Shown here: in pieces, positions 24,890 through 32,972 of the stretch | Position numbering within the stretch: the stretch's first letter is position 1 | Layout: every line of letters starts with the position of its first letter | Source of the DNA: an uncultured Oscillospiraceae bacterium | GTDB taxonomy: Bacteria > Bacillota > Clostridia > Oscillospirales > Acutalibacteraceae | NCBI GenBank assembly: GCA_900540865.1 | Contig: UQHH01000003.1 | Span: 27,082-91,081 of the forward strand | Length of the DNA: 64,000 bases | Reading direction: 5' to 3' | Program-made: the position numbers and the translations under genes | Notes under the pieces: generated by a model | Database searches by the model: none | The model's input: only the letters and a program-made list of their open reading frames with translations | What the model was told of the DNA's origin: nothing

Positions 24890-25025
24890 ATTATAACATA
24901 AAACAATAAAAAGAAATACACTTTTTTCTCAGATTGATGAACAATCTTTTCCTGTTTTTTTATTGCAATGTGAATAAAAATTGGCATGTAAACGTTTTCT
25001 ATAAAGCAAAAAAATACAATTTCAA
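24890..25025 (-). promoter_or_regulatory. Two candidate pullulanase promoters and a consensus cre
   Basis: Proximal: extended -10 TGTTATAAT (24890-24898), start near 24883. Distal: TTGAAA (25020-25025), 16-nt spacer, TATAGA (24998-25003). Overlapping the distal -10 and start is TGTAAACGTTTTCT (24987-25000, plus strand), which fits the CcpA cre consensus TGWAARCGYTWNCW at every position. Glucose repression of the distal promoter is inferred. The rest of 24.83-25.08 kb is AT-rich with no gene. Confidence 0.65.
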
Positions 25026-25075
25026 GCATAAGATAATTTCTATTAAAATGTTAAAAACAAACCGTTTTTTTTGCA

Positions 25076-25111
25076 GTAAAAACTCCCGGCCGCTTTAAAA
25101 GCAGCCGGGAG
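25076..25111 (-). terminator. Terminator after the BlaI/M56 operon
   Basis: CTCCCGGC (25083-25090) pairs with GCCGGGAG (25104-25111). The minus strand then reads TTTTTA. Confidence 0.85.
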
Positions 25112-25119
25112 CGGTATGA

Positions 25120-25683
25120 TTAAAATTTTGCAGGGGTGCGGAATAAAACGATACGGAATTTGTTTGCGTTCTCGTCAACCGTGCTGGAATAAAGCGATTT
25201 CATGACCTCTGTGAAGGTAAGCGTATTGTCCTGCGACAAAACAACGGCAGAGTTTTCTTTTGGAGGGATTCCGTCCGTGCCTCTCAGTGTCAGCAAGTAC
25301 GGATACGGCTCCGGCTTTTGTTTGCCTGCGCTTTCATCAAACAGATAATAAGAGCCGTTTTGATGGTATAAGTCAAGATAAAACGGCTTGTTTTCAGCAT
25401 TATCAGAATAAAACTGCGCAAGCCTGATATAAGCGTCCCGTCCACTCTGCGCGTTCCCGACAAATTTATTCCAGGCGTCCCGGTTTTGGGAATCCTCCAA
25501 ATCAAGCGTTGCATAATACCCTAACTTGCCCGCTTCCTCCAGCGTACAGCTTTCGGGAACGTCGGAAAATCCGGTGTAAATACCCTGCGCGTCTGTCGGT
25601 AGTATAATTTGCCCTGAGCCGCCCGAGCAGCCGGAAAGCACAAATAGCACCAGAATACATATAAAAACCACTGTACGCTTCAT
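25120..25683 (-). CDS. Unrecognised lipoprotein of the BlaI/M56 operon
   Basis: 187 residues. Lipoprotein signal MKRTVVFICILVLFVLSGCSG with lipobox LSGC (Cys19). The mature part is alpha/beta, with no family I recognise. Visible stretches include YYATLDLEDSQNRDAW, PFYLDLYHQNGSYYLFDES and YPYLLTLRGTDG. The start codon directly abuts the stop of the upstream membrane protein, so it is co-translated. It may be a ligand-binding partner of the sensor; that is inference. Confidence 0.7.
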   Translation of the reverse strand: MKRTVVFICILVLFVLSGCSGGSGQIILPTDAQGIYTGFSDVPESCTLEEAGKLGYYATLDLEDSQNRDAWNKFVGNAQSGRDAYIRLAQFYSDNAENKPFYLDLYHQNGSYYLFDESAGKQKPEPYPYLLTLRGTDGIPPKENSAVVLSQDNTLTFTEVMKSLYSSTVDENANKFRIVLFRTPAKF

Positions 25684-26643
25684 TTATACCGCCTCTTTTT
25701 GCAATGTTTTGTTAAGCAGAACCATTATGCCATAGGTTACAGCGCCGGGCAGCAGAATCACAAGGATGTCGCAGGGGGAAAACGGGGTTTGCAGAAGCGG
25801 GCTGAAAAACCATCCGCTGCCGAAGGAAAACAGCTTTCCGCCCATGAGAGCCAGCTCGCCGCAGTACATGGCAATTGTCGCGAGCACTGCCGTTACAGCC
25901 GGTAAAGCAACGGAAAACAGCCTTCTCTTTCCATATAAAAGGCTTCCAAAATAGGTTCCGACCGTTACGCCGAGCACGACAAAGAAAAAGCTTGTCAAAA
26001 ATGAAGACAGCGGTGAGATGGAAAGCGTTCCGTTGCGGTAAAAGGCTGTCAGGCAGGCAAAAACGCACAGCCCAATAAAAACGGAAACGCAGATAAGCTC
26101 TACAATCAGCGGTTTTTTCTTTGCCGGATTGTTTGTTTTAATCATATGAGTAAAGCCATAGAGCAGGATGATGACCGCGGCGATAATTACAACCGCGATA
26201 AAATAAAAGTGTATTTTAAACACGGGGTTGTTTTGCGCAAAGGTGGGCTCCCCTATCGCGCGCAGCGCCTCCGGCGTCGCGACGCACAGGCTCATCTGCC
26301 ACGAGCTTATGGGTAAAAACTCTGTTTCAAACCCGGTAATGACCTTTATCTGTTCGAAGAACAGCTCCCCCGCCGCAAAAATAAGGATGCCAAACATGGT
26401 CGATACCCAAAGGGAATGCCGTTTGAATAAACGGTAGAACAGGGGCAGCAGCAGCGCGGCTAAAATAATAGCGACGCACATAGGCGCGTAAGGGATAACA
26501 TATTTGGGGTAATCCTCCGCCCTGACAGCGCCCTCAGACATATAGTAAAGCATTGTTTTTACGCCCATATAGAGCGGATAGGCGCTCACCGCAAGAATAA
26601 GAAACAGGGAGCCCAGGTAAAAAGACAGGTATTTTCGTTTCAT
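25684..26643 (-). CDS. Multi-pass membrane protein of the BlaI/M56 operon
   Basis: 319 residues with about eight hydrophobic segments (near 7-27, 50-68, 80-96, 145-165, 180-200, 212-232, 243-265 and 288-310). No known domain recognised. Good ribosome site GGAGGACGTT before ATG 26643. It follows the M56 gene by 10 nt and directly abuts the lipoprotein gene, so it is the third of four genes. Function unknown. Confidence 0.7.
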   Translation of the reverse strand: MKRKYLSFYLGSLFLILAVSAYPLYMGVKTMLYYMSEGAVRAEDYPKYVIPYAPMCVAIILAALLLPLFYRLFKRHSLWVSTMFGILIFAAGELFFEQIKVITGFETEFLPISSWQMSLCVATPEALRAIGEPTFAQNNPVFKIHFYFIAVVIIAAVIILLYGFTHMIKTNNPAKKKPLIVELICVSVFIGLCVFACLTAFYRNGTLSISPLSSFLTSFFFVVLGVTVGTYFGSLLYGKRRLFSVALPAVTAVLATIAMYCGELALMGGKLFSFGSGWFFSPLLQTPFSPCDILVILLPGAVTYGIMVLLNKTLQKEAV

Positions 26644-26653
26644 AACGTCCTCC

Positions 26654-27562
26654 TTACACGACGGCGTTGGTCAGCAGCGCGGCGGCAAATACCGCAATAA
26701 ATACAGCGCAGCAAGCTATGGAAAAGACGGTCATTTTTCTGTAGGACAAAATATTCTCGATGCGCACCCTTGTTTTCGCGCCGCCGAACGCCGAGGCAAA
26801 CACGGTTTTTTTCTCCTGAATTCCGATGAGCGCAAACGCGTAAGCTTTTTTTTGCCCGTCCCCGCTTTTTTTCAGCACCTTTTCATCACAGGAAAGCTCC
26901 ATGTCGGCAAAAAAACAGCGCAGAAAAACCCATGACAGCGGATTGAACCAATGCAGGCACGCCGTTACGACAGCCACGCAGCGCAGCAGGTTGTCGCGCC
27001 TTTTGACATGGACCTGCTCGTGGAGCAGCACATATTTACGCACCTCCGCATCAAGACCATCAGGCAAGATAATCTTCGGCCTGATTACGCCGTACACGGC
27101 GGGAGCGGTGACCTTCGGCGATTCGTACACATTGCCACCGAGCCTTACCGCGTCCTTGATTTCCGCCTTTGTCATAAAGTAAAGCGCTGCCGAAGCGAGA
27201 AAGAGCGCCGCAAATACTACGAGCCAGATAAGGCCGGCAATAAAAAAAAGCTGCGCAAGCCCTTCATCCCGAAAGGTAAATGGATTGTAATTTTCCGCAA
27301 GCGCAATACTATTGAGCATTGTCAAGGAATTGCCGTCAAGCACAGGCACCGACCTGGCGGTAATCCAGGAAAGTACGTTAAGCAGGCTGAAATTGCTTGT
27401 AATACCGAACGGCAGCCAAAAACGAATCAGCGGCACCGCCCAAAGAACATACGGTACAAACCGGGGAATCCGCCTGATTTTGCGCAGCAGTAAAATAACA
27501 AGCCCCGCAAGGGCTGCGCTGATGCTCATATTGAGCGCCCAGTAAAAGAGCTGTCCTACCAT
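26654..27562 (-). CDS. M56 family (BlaR1/MecR1-like) membrane metallopeptidase
   Basis: 302-residue sensor peptidase of the BlaR1 type that would cleave or inactivate its partner BlaI repressor. It has N-terminal membrane segments, and the zinc motif HEQVH in LLHEQVHVKRRDNLL near 178-192, with a downstream ELSCDEKVLKK (third ligand region). The C-terminus ends in a last membrane helix; no extracellular penicillin-binding domain is present, so the signal is not obviously a beta-lactam. It lies 4 nt after blaI. Confidence 0.88.
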   Translation of the reverse strand: MVGQLFYWALNMSISAALAGLVILLLRKIRRIPRFVPYVLWAVPLIRFWLPFGITSNFSLLNVLSWITARSVPVLDGNSLTMLNSIALAENYNPFTFRDEGLAQLFFIAGLIWLVVFAALFLASAALYFMTKAEIKDAVRLGGNVYESPKVTAPAVYGVIRPKIILPDGLDAEVRKYVLLHEQVHVKRRDNLLRCVAVVTACLHWFNPLSWVFLRCFFADMELSCDEKVLKKSGDGQKKAYAFALIGIQEKKTVFASAFGGAKTRVRIENILSYRKMTVFSIACCAVFIAVFAAALLTNAVV

Positions 27563-27566
27563 ATCC

Positions 27567-27926
27567 TCACCGCTTTTCTATCATCTTTTTCAGCTCCTCA
27601 AGCTCCTCGGCAGTCAGGCTTTCATCCTCCAAAAAAGAGGAAAAAAACGCTTTTTTAGAGCCGCCGAACAGCCGGTTAATCAAGGTGTTCGTTTCTTCCT
27701 TCGCAACGTCCTGCCGGCGAATCAAAGAAGAACACTGGAACGCGGGCTCACTTCGTTTGACCGCGCCCTTTTCCACCAGCTTTTTAATGACGGTATAGGT
27801 CGTGTTTTTATTCCACCCGTAGGCTTCCTCCGCGAAAAGGCTCAGCTCCTTTGCCGTTGTGGGCTCCTGCGGCCAAAGCAGCTCCATGAGCTTGAGCTCG
27901 CTTTCAAACAGCTTGATTTTATCCAT
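27567..27926 (-). CDS. BlaI/MecI-family transcriptional repressor
   Basis: 119-residue winged-helix repressor. Typical blocks: ESELKLMELLWPQEPTTAKEL at the N-terminus, GWNKNTTYTVIKKLVEKGAVKR (recognition helix and wing) and a C-terminal dimer helix. It heads the operon and probably represses it through the dyad in the promoter. Homologues are released by proteolysis by the adjacent M56 peptidase. Confidence 0.92.
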   Translation of the reverse strand: MDKIKLFESELKLMELLWPQEPTTAKELSLFAEEAYGWNKNTTYTVIKKLVEKGAVKRSEPAFQCSSLIRRQDVAKEETNTLINRLFGGSKKAFFSSFLEDESLTAEELEELKKMIEKR

Positions 27927-27939
27927 CGGTCCCGCCTCC

Positions 27940-27988
27940 AGACTATTTCGTTCGTCTATATACTATCACAATAGTCTAGAGCTGTCAA
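27940..27988 (-). promoter_or_regulatory. Promoter and operator of the BlaI/M56 operon
   Basis: Minus strand: TTGACA (27983-27988), 17-nt spacer, TAGTAT (27960-27965). The dyad ACTAT-N4-ATAGT (27963-27976) lies between the -35 and -10, and a second AGACTATT half site occurs at 27940-27947. This fits repression by the BlaI-type protein. Confidence 0.7.
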
Positions 27989-28117
27989 CCCCTTTCTTTT
28001 ACAGAATACGGCGCACTTTATCAGCTTGCGTTTCATATACTGTTAGCACCGAAAAGCCGCCCCTCCATGTGTTCTGTGTTGCGGGCGGCTGGTTCTATTA
28101 TATAAGGGGGCTTCACT

Positions 28118-28936
28118 ATGATTTATATCAAATCAAACGACGGCGCGAAAATAGCGGTTACCGATTTAAAAGAAAAAGGCTGCGATAAAACCATTGTATT
28201 ATTGCACGGGTGGCCGCTGTCCCATAAAATGTTTGAATACCAGATACCCGCGCTGCTCAAAGCGGGTTACCGCGTCGTTGCGCTTGACCTGCGCGGCTTC
28301 GGGAAGTCGGACGCGACGGCCTGCGGTTATGATTATAACCAAATGGCGGCCGACCTGTACCATGTAATCCGCGCGCTTAATTTAAAATGCTTTGCGCTGC
28401 TGGGTTTTTCGATGGGCGGTGCAATCGCAACAAGGTATATGGCGCTTTATAAGGGCTATGGTGTTTCTAAGCTTTGCCTGCTCGACGCGGCTGTACCCTC
28501 TTACAGTAAGACCGCGCGCAATCCGTACGGGAACGCCGTGGAGGACACAAACAAGCTTATCGCGCTCGGCTGCCGCGACAGGCCCGCGCTCAATAAATAT
28601 TTCGGCAGCATTTTCTTTGAACAGAAGCATTCCGACGCGTTTATGAGCTGGCTGCTCGGTATCAGCAACAGCGCCTCCGGCATTGGAGAAATGAAATCAC
28701 TTGTCTCCCTGCGTGACGAGTGCCTGTTCGACGACCTTGCCTGCATCCATGTGCCGACAGGCATTTTCCACGGCAGGGAGGATAAAATATGCCCGTTCGG
28801 CATGGCGGAAATCATGCACGAAAACATACGCGGCTCCAGGCTGTTCCCGTTTGAAAAAGCAGGGCATGGCGCGTTTTACGATGTGCTCGAGCAGTTCAAC
28901 TGCTCGCTTATCCGCTTTCTTGAAGAGGACTGCTGA
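28118..28936 (+). CDS. Alpha/beta-hydrolase (non-heme haloperoxidase/esterase-like)
   Basis: 272 residues, cytosolic. The oxyanion block LLHGWPLSHKMF, the nucleophile elbow GFSMGG (Ser near residue 97), VPTGIFHGREDKICPF with the acidic residue, and GHGAFYD with the catalytic histidine are all present. Resembles the esterase/perhydrolase branch; substrate unknown. ATG 28118 follows AAGGGGG by 7 nt. A 7-bp GCCGCCC/GGGCGGC hairpin (28056-28089) lies in the leader. The only plus-strand gene between 18.2 and 64 kb. Confidence 0.87.
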   Translation: MIYIKSNDGAKIAVTDLKEKGCDKTIVLLHGWPLSHKMFEYQIPALLKAGYRVVALDLRGFGKSDATACGYDYNQMAADLYHVIRALNLKCFALLGFSMGGAIATRYMALYKGYGVSKLCLLDAAVPSYSKTARNPYGNAVEDTNKLIALGCRDRPALNKYFGSIFFEQKHSDAFMSWLLGISNSASGIGEMKSLVSLRDECLFDDLACIHVPTGIFHGREDKICPFGMAEIMHENIRGSRLFPFEKAGHGAFYDVLEQFNCSLIRFLEEDC

Positions 28937-28953
28937 GCGCCTTCACGGCATAA

Positions 28954-28984
28954 AAAAGAGGCGGGAGTAGCTCCCGCCTCTTTT
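28954..28984. terminator. Bidirectional terminator between hydrolase and iorB
   Basis: Near-perfect 14-bp stem AAAAGAGGCGGGAG / CTCCCGCCTCTTTT with a TAG loop. A and T runs on both flanks serve both convergent genes. Confidence 0.92.
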
Positions 28985-28998
28985 GGCATTTATATTTG

Positions 28999-29577
28999 TT
29001 ACTGCGCGTAGCCGAGTTCAAACGCCCTGAGGTTCATCTCGACAAACTTTGCCGGAACGGTCTCCTTTATGGTGTCCAGCCAAACCTGCTTCTCAAGGCC
29101 GAGATGCTTCGCCATCACACCAATGAGTACCACGTTTACCGCCTTGACCGAGCCCGCTTCTTCGGCGAGCGTCAGAGCGTCGGCCTGCACGAGCTTCACG
29201 CCCTTATCCGCAAGCGCCTCCATAATGCCCTGCGGGTATTCCTTCATGCCTGTAATGACGGGCATCGGGTCGATTGTCTGCGTATTTGAAATAATCGTCC
29301 CGCTCTTCTTTAAATAAGGCAGGAAACGCGCCGTTTCAAGCTGCTCAAAGGACAGAATGTAATCGGCCTCGCCCTCCTCGAGAATCGGGGAATACACCTT
29401 TTCGCCATAACGTACATAGGTGACGACGGAACCGCCGCGCTGGCTCATCCCGTGCACCTCGGAAACCTTTACGTCGTTACCCATACGCAGCATGGCGTTG
29501 CCCAGAAGACGGCTGGCAAGCAGGGTGCCCTGTCCGCCGACGCCGACAATTAAAACTGATTTTACATTGTTATCCAT
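28999..29577 (-). CDS. iorB: Indolepyruvate:ferredoxin oxidoreductase, beta subunit
   Basis: Gamma-type subunit of the 2-oxoacid:ferredoxin oxidoreductase family, 192 residues. VGVGGQGTLLASRLLG at 11-26 and VSEVHGMSQRGGSVVTYVRYG near 38-58 are diagnostic. It works with IorA to oxidise aryl pyruvates from aromatic amino acids to aryl-acetyl-CoA, reducing ferredoxin. It lies 24 nt after iorA and is last in the paaK-iorA-iorB unit, before a shared terminator. Confidence 0.94.
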   Translation of the reverse strand: MDNNVKSVLIVGVGGQGTLLASRLLGNAMLRMGNDVKVSEVHGMSQRGGSVVTYVRYGEKVYSPILEEGEADYILSFEQLETARFLPYLKKSGTIISNTQTIDPMPVITGMKEYPQGIMEALADKGVKLVQADALTLAEEAGSVKAVNVVLIGVMAKHLGLEKQVWLDTIKETVPAKFVEMNLRAFELGYAQ

Positions 29578-29601
29578 AATTTGTTTCCTTCCTTTCCGGA
29601 C

Positions 29602-31329
29602 TTACTGCTCGATGGCGTGCTTCGGGCACAGGCCTTCGCAGATGCCGCAGCCTACGCACTGGGTATGGTCGATTTCAGCCTTGCCGTCCTTCATGCTGAT
29701 GGCGGGGCAGCCGATTCCGAAGCAGGCCTTACAGCCGATACATTTTTCTTTATCGATTGTAAGCGCGGGCTTGTGCTTAACATATTTGAGCAGCGCGCAC
29801 GGACGGCGCGAAATAATGACGGAGGGGGCGTCCGCCTCCAGCTCCTCCTTGATGACTGTAATCGTCTGCTTTAAATCGTACGGGTCTACAACCTGCACCC
29901 GGTCGATTCCAACGGAACGGCAAAGGTCTTCCAGGTTGACGGCAAGCGCCGGGTCGCCCTTAATATTATAGCCGGTCGTCGGGTTCTGCTGATGGCCCGT
30001 CATGCCGGTAATGGAATTATCGAGGATAATCACGACGGAGTTCGTCGCGTTGTACGCAATGTCTATGAGGCCGGTCACGCCGGAATGCATGAAGGTAGAG
30101 TCGCCGATGACGGCGACGGACTTTTTCTCCGCCTGCGCTCCAAGCGCCTTATTGTAGCCGTGCAGCGCCGAGACGGAAGCACCCATGCAGACGCAGGTGT
30201 CCATCATGGAAAGCGGCGCGGACGCGCCGAGCGTGTAGCAGCCGATGTCGCCGCTGACATAAACCTTACATTTCTTGAGCGCGTAGAATAGGCCGCGGTG
30301 CGGGCAGCCGCAGCACATGACCGGCGGGCGCATGGGAATATCCATGTCGAGCGCGTCGCTCTGCTGCTCTATCCCCAAAATGTTTTTGCGCACGATATTC
30401 TGAGAAAATTCCCCGCAGAGGGAGAATACCTCTTTGCCGATTGGGTTTAAGCCGATTTTACGGCAGTGCGTTTCAATAAAGTCGTCCAGCTCCTCGATGA
30501 CGTAGAGCGTGTCGACCTGAGAAGCGAAGTCCTGTATCAGCTTGACCGGCAGCGGGAACACCATGCCGAGCTTTAAGTAAGAGGCGTTTTCGCCGAGCGC
30601 CTCTTTCGCGTACTGGTAGCTCATGCCGGAGGTGATGACGCCGATTTTCGTGCTGTTCATCTCCACACGGTTGATGCCGGAGGTTTCCGCGTATTGCGTT
30701 AAATCCTTTGTACGCTGTTCCACAATCACATGCTTTTTCTTTGCCATCGCGGGCAGCATAACGTTTTTCTGCGGATTTTTCTCGTATGGCTTTAAATCGA
30801 GCTCCTGACGCTCACCAAGCTCAACCAGGCTCCTGGAATGGGAAACCCTCGTGGTCAGGCGCAGTACGGCGGGCGTGTCGAACCGCTCGCTTATTTCATA
30901 GGCAAGCTTTGCGTAATCCTTACATTCCGCGGAATCGGAGGGCTCCAGCATGGGTACCTTCGCCGCCATCGCGTAATGGCGGGAGTCCTGCTCGTTCTGC
31001 GAGGAATGCATGCCGGGGTCGTCCGCCACGGCAAGCACCATGCCGCCGTTCACGCCAATATAGCTCATCGTGAAGAACGGGTCTGCCGCGACGTTTAAAC
31101 CGACGTGCTTCATCGCGCAGAAGGAACGCGCGCCCGCAAAGGACGCGCCGGCCGCGACCTCAGCCGCGACCTTTTCATTGGGCGCCCATTCACAGTCGAT
31201 TTCATCGTAAAGCGCTGTGTATTCCGTAATTTCGGTACTGGGCGTACCGGGATAGCTCGACGCAATTTTCACGCCGGCCTCATATAATCCCCTTGCAACG
31301 GCTTCATTGCCGAGCATCAGCTTTCTCAT
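29602..31329 (-). CDS. iorA: Indolepyruvate:ferredoxin oxidoreductase, alpha subunit
   Basis: 575 residues; catalytic ThDP subunit. Pyr-binding half: LMLGNEAVARGLYEAG and SSYPGTPSTEI. ThDP half: CCGCPHRGLFYAL and GDSTFMHSGVTGLIDIAYN. The C-terminal 8Fe ferredoxin-like domain carries two cluster motifs, CIGCKACFGIGCP and CVGCGICEGLCP. The frame opens at TTG 31365, but ATG 31329 follows AAGGA by 8 nt and is chosen. Together with paaK it suggests fermentation of aromatic amino acids or uptake of aryl acids. Confidence 0.95.
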   Translation of the reverse strand: MRKLMLGNEAVARGLYEAGVKIASSYPGTPSTEITEYTALYDEIDCEWAPNEKVAAEVAAGASFAGARSFCAMKHVGLNVAADPFFTMSYIGVNGGMVLAVADDPGMHSSQNEQDSRHYAMAAKVPMLEPSDSAECKDYAKLAYEISERFDTPAVLRLTTRVSHSRSLVELGERQELDLKPYEKNPQKNVMLPAMAKKKHVIVEQRTKDLTQYAETSGINRVEMNSTKIGVITSGMSYQYAKEALGENASYLKLGMVFPLPVKLIQDFASQVDTLYVIEELDDFIETHCRKIGLNPIGKEVFSLCGEFSQNIVRKNILGIEQQSDALDMDIPMRPPVMCCGCPHRGLFYALKKCKVYVSGDIGCYTLGASAPLSMMDTCVCMGASVSALHGYNKALGAQAEKKSVAVIGDSTFMHSGVTGLIDIAYNATNSVVIILDNSITGMTGHQQNPTTGYNIKGDPALAVNLEDLCRSVGIDRVQVVDPYDLKQTITVIKEELEADAPSVIISRRPCALLKYVKHKPALTIDKEKCIGCKACFGIGCPAISMKDGKAEIDHTQCVGCGICEGLCPKHAIEQ

Positions 31330-31444
31330 ACAATCAGTCCTTATATGTATTTCATCTCTCTGCAAAGCCCCGCGGGGCCCTGCACCTTATCCTTATTATT
31401 TTACCAAACGAGACAGGAGAACACAAGACACAATTTCTGCAAGG

Positions 31445-32749
31445 TCAGTTTCCCTCGTTCCTTAAATCGAGAATGCGCTTGGCCTTGCCCTGGAAGCGTT
31501 CGAGCGTTTTCGGCTCGACGAGCGTGACCTTCGTTTCCAGTCCCAGCACACTTTTCAGGCGGTCGTGGATTTTCTTCTGGAGCGCTTCAAGCTCGCGGAA
31601 ATTAACGAGCAGGTCGCCGTTTATCAGTTCTACCTTGACCTCCAGGTTATCTTTGAAGTTTGCCCGCCTGACGATGAGCTGGTAGTGCGGGCCGATGGCC
31701 TCCATTTCAAGAAGAACGCTTTCAATCTGCGTCGGGAACACGTTTACGCCCTTTATGATGAGCATGTCGTCCGTCCTGCCCATCGTCTTTGCCATGCGCG
31801 CGTGCGTCCTGCCGCAGGCGCAGGGCTCGTATGTAAGCTTTGTAATGTCCTTTGTCCGGTAGCGCAGCACCGGCATTCCCTGGCGGGAAAGCGTCGTGAC
31901 GACAAGCTCTCCGACCTCACCTTCACCTAAAACTCCGCCTGTGTCCTTGTTGATGATTTCCGGGATAAAATGGTCTTCCGCAAAATGCATGCCGCTGCGG
32001 TATTCGCAGTCGCCCGATACGCCGGGGCCGCCGATTTCCGTCAAGCCATAGTTGTCCGATACACGGATTTTTAGGTTCTGTTCAATCTGGCTGCGCATTT
32101 CGGGCGTACACGGCTCGGAGCCGAGAATGCCAAGGCGCAGCTTATAGTCTGTCATCGGGTAGCCGGAGTCCTTAACCGCCTCGCTCAGGTACAGCGCATA
32201 GGAAGGCGTTGCAACCAGCCCCGTTACGCCAAAGTCGCGGAACATCATCAGCTGCTTTTCCGTGTTGCCGGAAGAAGCGGGGATAACGGTCGCGCCGATT
32301 TTTTCAAGCCCATAGTGTAGCCCCAGCGCGCCGGTAAAAAGGCCGTAGCCAAAGCTTATCTGGATAATATCGTCGGCAGTCGCACCGCCCGCCACCGCTA
32401 CGCGCGCGACACATTCCGACCAAACGTCGATATCCTGCCTGGTGTAAACGCCGACGGTCGGCTTGCCCGTCGTGCCGGAGGAGGCGTGGATTCTGACGAT
32501 GTCCTTCATCGGGACAGCGAGCATGCCAAACGGATAATTCTCGCGGATATCTTCCTTTGTGGTAAACGGGATATATTGCAGGTCGGAAAGCTGCTTGATT
32601 TTTGACCCGTCGAGCACACCGCAGTCTGTAAGCCGTTTATGGTAAAACGGAATCTGGTTGTAGCAGTAGGAAACCATTGCCCTGAGCTTTTCAAGCTGCA
32701 GCGCTTCAAGCTGTGCGCGCGGCATGGTTTCGATATCCTTCTGGAACAT
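31445..32749 (-). CDS. paaK: Phenylacetate--CoA ligase
   Basis: Adenylate-forming enzyme that activates phenylacetate or related aryl acetates. 434 residues. ATP motif SSGTTGKPTVGVYT near 91-104, DNYGLTEIGGPG, YRTKDITKL and the hinge region GRTDDMLIIKGVNVFP are intact, and the C-terminal lid is complete. In many anaerobes it is encoded with iorAB, as here, where it may run in either direction with aryl-acetyl-CoA. First gene of the unit, behind a promoter and a hairpin-containing leader. Confidence 0.94.
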   Translation of the reverse strand: MFQKDIETMPRAQLEALQLEKLRAMVSYCYNQIPFYHKRLTDCGVLDGSKIKQLSDLQYIPFTTKEDIRENYPFGMLAVPMKDIVRIHASSGTTGKPTVGVYTRQDIDVWSECVARVAVAGGATADDIIQISFGYGLFTGALGLHYGLEKIGATVIPASSGNTEKQLMMFRDFGVTGLVATPSYALYLSEAVKDSGYPMTDYKLRLGILGSEPCTPEMRSQIEQNLKIRVSDNYGLTEIGGPGVSGDCEYRSGMHFAEDHFIPEIINKDTGGVLGEGEVGELVVTTLSRQGMPVLRYRTKDITKLTYEPCACGRTHARMAKTMGRTDDMLIIKGVNVFPTQIESVLLEMEAIGPHYQLIVRRANFKDNLEVKVELINGDLLVNFRELEALQKKIHDRLKSVLGLETKVTLVEPKTLERFQGKAKRILDLRNEGN

Positions 32750-32822
32750 GAAATAAACACTCCTTTATGGCAGCCGCACGAACGCGCGGCAATGACTTTT
32801 CATCAGCCGGTTTTCTTTTTCC

Positions 32823-32912
32823 AAAACGCATGGAAGCATTGCACACGGAAAACCCATATGCAATGCTTTGCGTTTTTTATCCTGCGTGAGAATAACGTTA
32901 TTTTATATTATA
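32823..32912 (-). promoter_or_regulatory. paaK-iorAB promoter, palindrome and leader hairpin
   Basis: Extended -10 TGTTATAAT (about 32907-32915, minus strand). A perfect 12-bp palindrome AATAACGTTATT (32891-32902) sits at the predicted start. Downstream in the leader is a long hairpin: outer arms AAAACGC/GCGTTTT (32823-32829, 32870-32876) and a perfect inner 10-bp stem AAGCATTGCA/TGCAATGCTT. It lacks a strong T-run, so it is not an obvious terminator. The rest of the roughly 220-nt gap holds no gene. Confidence 0.5.
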
Positions 32913-32972
32913 ACATAAACCGACAACGTTTGCGGTAGAAAAAAGCGCCGTGAAATTATGCAGTGTGACGAA

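Noticed and set aside
32823..32876. Intrinsic terminator in the paaK leader.
   Set aside because: The strong stem is not followed by a U-tract of adequate length on the minus strand.
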